Positions 59,023 to 64,000 of a DNA stretch of 64,000 bases are shown in pieces (the stretch's first letter is position 1; each line of letters opens with the position of its first letter). The position numbers were made by a program, and so were the translations under genes. The stretch comes from Orientallactaga sibirica. Its lineage: Eukaryota > Chordata > Mammalia > Rodentia > Dipodidae. Under the pieces are notes generated by a model. It did not search any database. It saw nothing but the letters and a program-made list of their open reading frames with translations, and was not told the DNA's origin. The stretch spans positions 12,121,001-12,185,000 of the forward strand of contig JAEOAD010000030.1 in assembly GCA_036365145.1 (NCBI GenBank). Reading direction: 5' to 3'.

Positions 59023-60360
59023 TACAAATTGGGACCCAAAAGGAAAAGATACTATAAAACCCTTTAGTCTGAACAACAGGCTAAAACATTGATCCTGCAG
59101 CAGACCCGCAGTGGGAACACCCGAACCACAGGAACCTGTAGAGAACATCATGAAGGCCAACTTTAATCTTGTCCTGCTTCTCTTTCTCTTCTCTCTTCTC
59201 TCTCTCCCTCTCCTCTCTATACTCACTTTCTCTTTTATATTATCTTTTTTTCTCCCTCACCTTCCTAGGTGCAGACGTCTAACTCCCAGTGCCAACACAG
59301 GGTTAACTTTCACAATGAGCTGTTGATCCGAGACACCTACAAGGTTTCCCAAAAAAGACAGGCTTCTGTCAGAGCTCTTGGTGACCCACTAAAGTTAATG
59401 GTAAGACCCTACTGTTGAAGACAGCATACGTGTGTGAGGCCAAATACAGAGAGACCTGGCCAGAATCTGGAAGAGGGTCAGACCCCAGACAGTTAGCTAG
59501 CCTAGTACCAGAGGGTGCTACACTACCAACTGGGGGAAAATGTCCAACATTGGTCCAAACAACTTGCAGTCTAAGATGCCCAGCAGGAAACAACTTGACG
59601 TAATGCTCATACAAGAGCAGTAGTGGCAAACAGCCACGGTGGGTAACCAACTGCTCTTGATTTGGCTAACAGATCCACTCAGTGGAATGGGACTCATTGC
59701 TGGAACTGGGAAATAAGTCAAAACCAGGTACACAAAATGAGCTCAGTCTCCAAGATCAAGATACCACCAAATGTGGGCTAGAAGAGAGCCAACACATATA
59801 GAATTCCCTCCAGAACATATATGGTCATCCCTTCTAGCTAGTACTAACTTCTCTCTCTCTGTTGGAGAATTTGCTTATCTTTTTTCAGATGGACAACGAA
59901 CCTGAAGGGAGGATCAGCTAACCACACCTCACGAGGGCCCCAGCTGAAACCACAGAACAACGCAGGGGAAGGGCAAGAATACAGCGTGCATGGAGATCAA
60001 AACACCAGAAAAAGGCTGAAGGAGATAAACACAGAGAACATCCAACTCCAACTAAGCCAGATGTCCAGAGACACAGAGGCTCTCAAAACCTCATCACTGA
60101 AGCAGAACTAAAATGACCCCAATTTGGCTCAGGGGGCAGAAAGATTGTTAGAGTCACAAGTTGGGGCTTTAGGCACAGAGACTGGGGCCTACCCCCCAGA
60201 ACTTTTGACTAACCTCACAATGCATGACCCACATTCCCCATTGATGAGGGTCCCTTTGAAAGTGGGAGGACAGGGAGGAAGACAATGGAACCAATACTAT
60301 GAATGTAAAATCAGAATAATATAAGTAAAATATATATATTTTTTAAAAAGAAGAAATAAG

Positions 60361-60512
60361 AGGGCGGGTGGCTTTGCCTTTAATCCCAGTGGGAGGGCAG
60401 AGGTAGGAGGATCGCCATGACAAGGCCACCCTGAGACTACATAGTTAATTCCAGGTCAGCCTGGGCCAAATGAGAATAAAATAAATAAATAAATAAATAA
60501 AAGTTGAAATAA
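60361..60512 (+). mobile_element. B1 SINE, + strand
   Basis: 'gcctttaatcccagtgggag', 'gaggtaggaggatcgccatg', 'ccaccctgagactacatag', 'ccaggtcagcctgggc', then (AAAT)n. This B1 variant is the one I associate with jerboas. Similar 'aaaaagaagaaa' flanks lie on either side. Confidence 0.93.
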
Positions 60513-62554
60513 AAAAAAGAAGAAAACAAAAGCAATGTTACAAGGAAGGTTGGGAAATAATGGATGGTAGCAAAACTTAGCATAAACATACGTGAGTACT
60601 GTAGGGAACTTGACACAGCTAGAGCCTAGGGGAGACTCTGAAGCAGAGGTTGGCCACAATCCAATTTTCAAACCTTTCTGAATCTAGAAGATAAGCAGCC
60701 AGGTTTACAACTGTCATCATTCCTTCTCGTGCACCCCTCTGGCAGTGACCCAAACAAGAAATGTGGCCTATGCAGTTCTGCATCCCCCCTTTCCAGCCCT
60801 GTGAAAGAGCAGGCTACAAGATGTAATAAGGTAAAGGTGAAGACAAAGAGAGAGGACAAAGGAAGAATGCACAAAAAGAAAACTCAGTTATCTATTTATT
60901 GTAATCATTGTTCCTTTTTAAATTATAAAGTGAAATTTACAGTTTGTTAAAACAGTAAGCTTTTAGGATGTGTATGAGGAAAAATGATCTGTTTGCTCCA
61001 TCTAGTGTTATGTTTTAAAATTACATCCATTTTTGCATCTTACAACCTGTAGGACCTGCAGCATTACCCAGCTAGAAAGTGTTAAAAATATGGTCAAACC
61101 AAGTTCTCTTGTTGCTGAAGTGTTCCAAAGCAACAGTATGGATTCTTAACACCAAATGAATCTGTTCCCAGGTCCAAGGTCACCTTACATGTCTCAATTA
61201 TATATGAATACACACTTTTATGTGTAATTCTGGAAGAAAGATAGGAAAGAAATGAAAATTGAAGCATGGTATTATAGGTACATAATCACATCTAGTAAAA
61301 TAAATGAATAAATTAAGTAAAATCCATTGTAATAGGGGAATTTTATTATAAGGAGTACATTAGTAATCCATTAAGTATGAAGGAAAAGTACTTACTGAAA
61401 ATTAGTAATAATTGCCATAACCATTAGTTGAATATTTGCCATATGCTAAATGTGTCCCTACAGTATTTAATCCACATAATAGTCTTCTAAGGTAGTCATC
61501 AATTATAAAGGAAAAGTTAATAAATTTAACTTCAAGTTCCATTTCCAAATGCCAGGATATAAAGAATTTACTGTGAAGTAGCTAGCTCATCATACCTCAC
61601 ACCAGCACTGGTCACATGAGAAACAGAGACCTCCAAAAGTCTATCCTATAGAAACTATGGCTCAATGACTTAATTAAGTATCATCAGATTTGCATCCTCA
61701 ATACAATATCAAGCATTGCCAAGTTCTCTCCTACCTCAGCTAATAAAACAATTGCCAAGAATCTTGTGTTTCCTGCTAATCCATGTCAGAAGATTTACAA
61801 AATGTAAAACATAATTTATAGAGAAGTATCATGACCATTTGCACTTGTCCTTTTTAACAAGCACTCTTTAGACTGTCCAAAAGTTTAGTTTTCTGTTAAG
61901 AAGAGTTCTGTTCTATAAAAGCACCAAACCATTCTATAATGCTCTGATCATAAAACTTCAAATTATGAAAAACAACAATGACAACAAAAATTTAATGACT
62001 GTACATCAAAGAGTATTGGGCCAACATAGTATTTTTTAGGTCTGTGAAATATCCTAAACTAGTTTGATTTAGGGCAAAAGTGTGTTTTATTTCAAAATTG
62101 TTAAGTTTGATACCATATCTCATATAAGATGGTAATGAAACAATTAATTTGTTCTAGAATTATAGTTGATTATTGTAATGGATTTTTACATTGTTTAAGG
62201 ATAAAGTTATTATCACAAAAGAGAAAAATTTATTTCTTAATAATCTAAATTTTACATGAAGGAAAATATTAAGCATCTGGCTGGGTAATAAACTTGCACA
62301 TGCTGAATCAAAAAATATGAGAAGAGAAAAGAGAGCAGTGGCCATCTTACCAGGGTGGTTCTCATTGGCACAGTGGTGCTTCATGGTACAAACTAGGGCC
62401 AATCAAAACACTGTCTGTTGTGAATGGATATTCAACAGTCCCAAGACACAAGGTTATCTCCAAGATCAGATTTAGGGAGGTCCTCTGCAGACACTACCAC
62501 ATAAGCCAGCCAGAGAGAAAAAAGAAATAATCTATTCTTAAAAAGGAAGGAAGT
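60513..62554. other. Intergenic, no gene seen
   Basis: Unique-looking AT-rich sequence over about 2 kb with no supportable ORF or repeat. Confidence 0.55.
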
Positions 62555-62735
62555 GTGCTGGAGAGATGGCTTAGCAGTTAAGGTGCTTGCCTGCAAACTC
62601 TCACAACCTGAATTCAACTCTCCAGTACCCACACAAGTTTGTTTGCAGTGGCTGAAGGTCCTGGCATGGCCATTCTCTGTTTCTGTCTCTGCCTCTCTCT
62701 GTATCTCTCTGCTTTCAAATAAATAATTCTTTTAA
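62555..62735 (+). mobile_element. tRNA-derived SINE, short subfamily with internal deletion
   Basis: GTGCTGGAGAGATGGCTTAG head, 'gaattcaactctccagtacc', then a jump to 'gtttgtttgcagtggctgaa', TC tail and AAAT. It lacks the 'agccagatgcacaa' block present in the other copies. Confidence 0.88.
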
Positions 62736-62763
62736 GAAAGGAAGTATTTGAACAGAAATCTTA

Positions 62764-62779
62764 TTTAATATTTGTTTTA

Positions 62780-62822
<43 letters not shown>

Positions 62823-62986
62823 GGGAGAGAAAGAGAATGGGTTGTCAGGGCCTCCAGCCTCGGCAGTTGAACTACAGACACAAGCGCCAACTTATGCATC
62901 TTGCTTATGTCAGTCCTGAGGAATCAAACCTCGGTCCTTTGGCTTTGTAGGCAAGACCCTTAGCCATTAAGCCATCTCTCCACCCC
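62764..62986 (-). mobile_element. tRNA-derived SINE with (GA)n, minus strand
   Basis: (GA)n at about 62785-62818 is the reversed tail; 'gtcctttggctttgtaggca' and 'attaagccatctctccacccc' are the reversed head. Perfect 15-bp target-site duplications TGAACAGAAATCTTA at 62749-62763 and 62987-63001. Confidence 0.95.
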
Positions 62987-63178
62987 TGAACAGAAATCTT
63001 ACAATGAACAAATGGTCACATGGAAACATGGTTAGCAGCATTAATCTTCAGGGAAATGCATTTGGTTTTTCTAAATGATTTCTTTCAACTGTCCTAAAAT
63101 TGTATATTGTACAGAGTGGCTAAAGTTACTGACAAAAACAAGTTATGGACAAAGATGTAGAGACATTGGGACTCATAC

Positions 63179-63345
63179 TTTTTTTTTTTTTTTTTTAAGG
63201 AGGACAGTCTTATTTGGGCTTAAAATTCCAGGGGATGCCCTCCATCATGACAGGGAAGGCATGGCAGCAGGAGCATGTGGCAGCTGGTCACTTTCAGAGC
63301 ATGGTCATATACTAGAGAGAGGAATGCTGGAGCTCAGCCAGCTTT
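63179..63345 (-). mobile_element. Dispersed rodent repeat fragment
   Basis: A T-run, then 'cagtcttatttgggcttaaa', 'tccatcatgacagggaaggc' and 'ggcagcaggagcatgtggca'. This pattern is common in rodent genomes; I cannot name the family. Confidence 0.45.
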
Positions 63346-63349
63346 CTCT

Positions 63350-63440
63350 CTTATTATTTATTTACTTATGTGCGTGTATATGATGTGTGGGGACATGCAC
63401 ATGCCACAGCACACGTGTGGAGGCAAGAGGACAACCTCAG
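63350..63440 (-). mobile_element. B4-type SINE tail fragment, minus strand
   Basis: 'tgtgtggggacatgcacatg', 'acacgtgtggaggcaagagg' and 'acaacctcaggg' match the reversed 3' part of B4-class SINEs. Confidence 0.5.
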
Positions 63441-63529
63441 GGTATTTCTTTTAATTCAGTTTTGTCTTACTGGAACACAGCTTAGGACAAATGTCAGACA
63501 TTTGGAAAACTTGTTCCATAGCCTGTTTG

Positions 63530-63562
<33 letters not shown>

Positions 63563-64000
63563 TTTCTAGATGTTACTTTGGTGGGGCCCCAGTGGGGCAA
63601 TAGGAAATAATGGGCCACTTTGTCACACTTTTAGGGTTTGCTGTTCCTTTGTGCTTCTGCTCATAGTTATTTCTTTTCTTGACATCAGTGTTTCTTTGTT
63701 ATTATTTGGGGGAGAGCCATGGGTGGTCTGTATGCTTCTTGTACCCTCCTACAGTTGGAAAATGGCACCTGCTGTTGTTGACATTACTCAGGTGGAGTAC
63801 AGATCCAACCTGTCTTCAGTGCTCCTGTAATCTTCTCAAAGTCAGGGACATTGTATGCTGCATCCTTGGAGACCAATAGTTCACTGTTTATTCCAAAGGG
63901 AGCCTCTCCTAGCATCCTGCTTTCCACCCAAGAAAAGATCAGAACAGATTCTCGTCCTGTGACCTTAAAACAAACCCTGCACCTAAAACCTTCCATGACC
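63441..64000. other. Intergenic with a poly-T run
   Basis: A T-run lies at 63532-63559; otherwise unique-looking. The short ORFs on both strands lack support. Confidence 0.5.

Larger units (their letters stand above)
52931..60345 (+). mobile_element. Nearly full-length L1, inactivated (L1-7)
   Basis: About 7.4 kb in the order 5' UTR, about three promoter monomers, ORF1, spacer, ORF2, 3' UTR with a G-rich tract, and an A/T-rich end. Weak flanking similarity (around 52914 and 60521, 'agaaaaca' type) may be the target-site duplication, with a B1 inserted beside the tail. Multiple frameshifts and stops in both ORFs rule out autonomous activity. Confidence 0.93.

Overview
The window is mammalian, non-coding, repeat-dense DNA from a rodent. 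Evidence: B1 (7SL-derived) SINEs, ID/B1 dimers of the B4 class, many copies of a tRNA-derived, B2-like SINE with a (TC)n tail, L1 elements whose 5' ends carry about 80-bp promoter monomers, and ERVK and ERVL-MaLR LTR elements. The particular B1 and tRNA-SINE sequences look most like those I associate with jerboas (Dipodidae, e.g. Jaculus); that is recall, not a database result. I found no host protein-coding gene, spliced exon set, tRNA or rRNA gene that I can support. Every long ORF lies in a transposon or in a tandem-repeat array.

Layout. 1-16.9 kb: mostly unique intergenic DNA with scattered SINEs, plus one L1 (2805-5299, + strand) that has perfect 21-bp target-site duplications but lacks about 5 kb of its interior. 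16.9-17.9 kb: remnant of a minus-strand ERVK-like provirus (5' LTR, Lys-type primer-binding site, decayed leader/gag). 17.92-26.58 kb: a large array of a 45-bp repeat (about 134 units), split by a solo ERVK LTR (18477-19149) and a complete ERVL-MaLR element (19612-21538). 27.5-41.6 kb: three minus-strand L1s lying head to tail, the first also holding a truncated MaLR copy. 41.6-42.4 kb: a second, smaller block of the same 45-bp repeat (about 17 units), directly abutting the 5' end of the last L1. 42.4-50.4 kb: unique DNA with SINEs, LTR-like repeats and a DNA-transposon-like fragment. 50.5-52.6 kb: an L1 with a 5' inversion of the twin-priming type. 52.9-60.3 kb: a nearly full-length but frameshifted L1 (+ strand). 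60.4-64 kb: unique DNA with SINEs.

The most unusual object is the 45-bp array. Four of the six frames of its consensus are open, which explains the many long ORFs on both strands. Each unit junction contains an inverted repeat (CCAGCAT, 8-nt loop, ATGCTGG), and the minus strand carries a GGAGGTGGTGG run in each unit. The array has a higher-order organisation: blocks recur about 1.42-1.48 kb apart in the left part and about 1.76-1.80 kb apart in the right part once the LTR insertions are removed. The two LTR insertions are not repeated with the blocks, so they post-date that amplification. Nothing shows the array to be a gene; I treat it as an undescribed satellite-like locus.

The L1s show several failure modes side by side: internal deletion, catalytic-residue loss, inversion and frameshift. 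They fall into at least two lineages by 3' UTR and two by ORF1. The coordinates of SINE, LTR and L1 ends are read by eye and are firm only where I describe target-site duplications.
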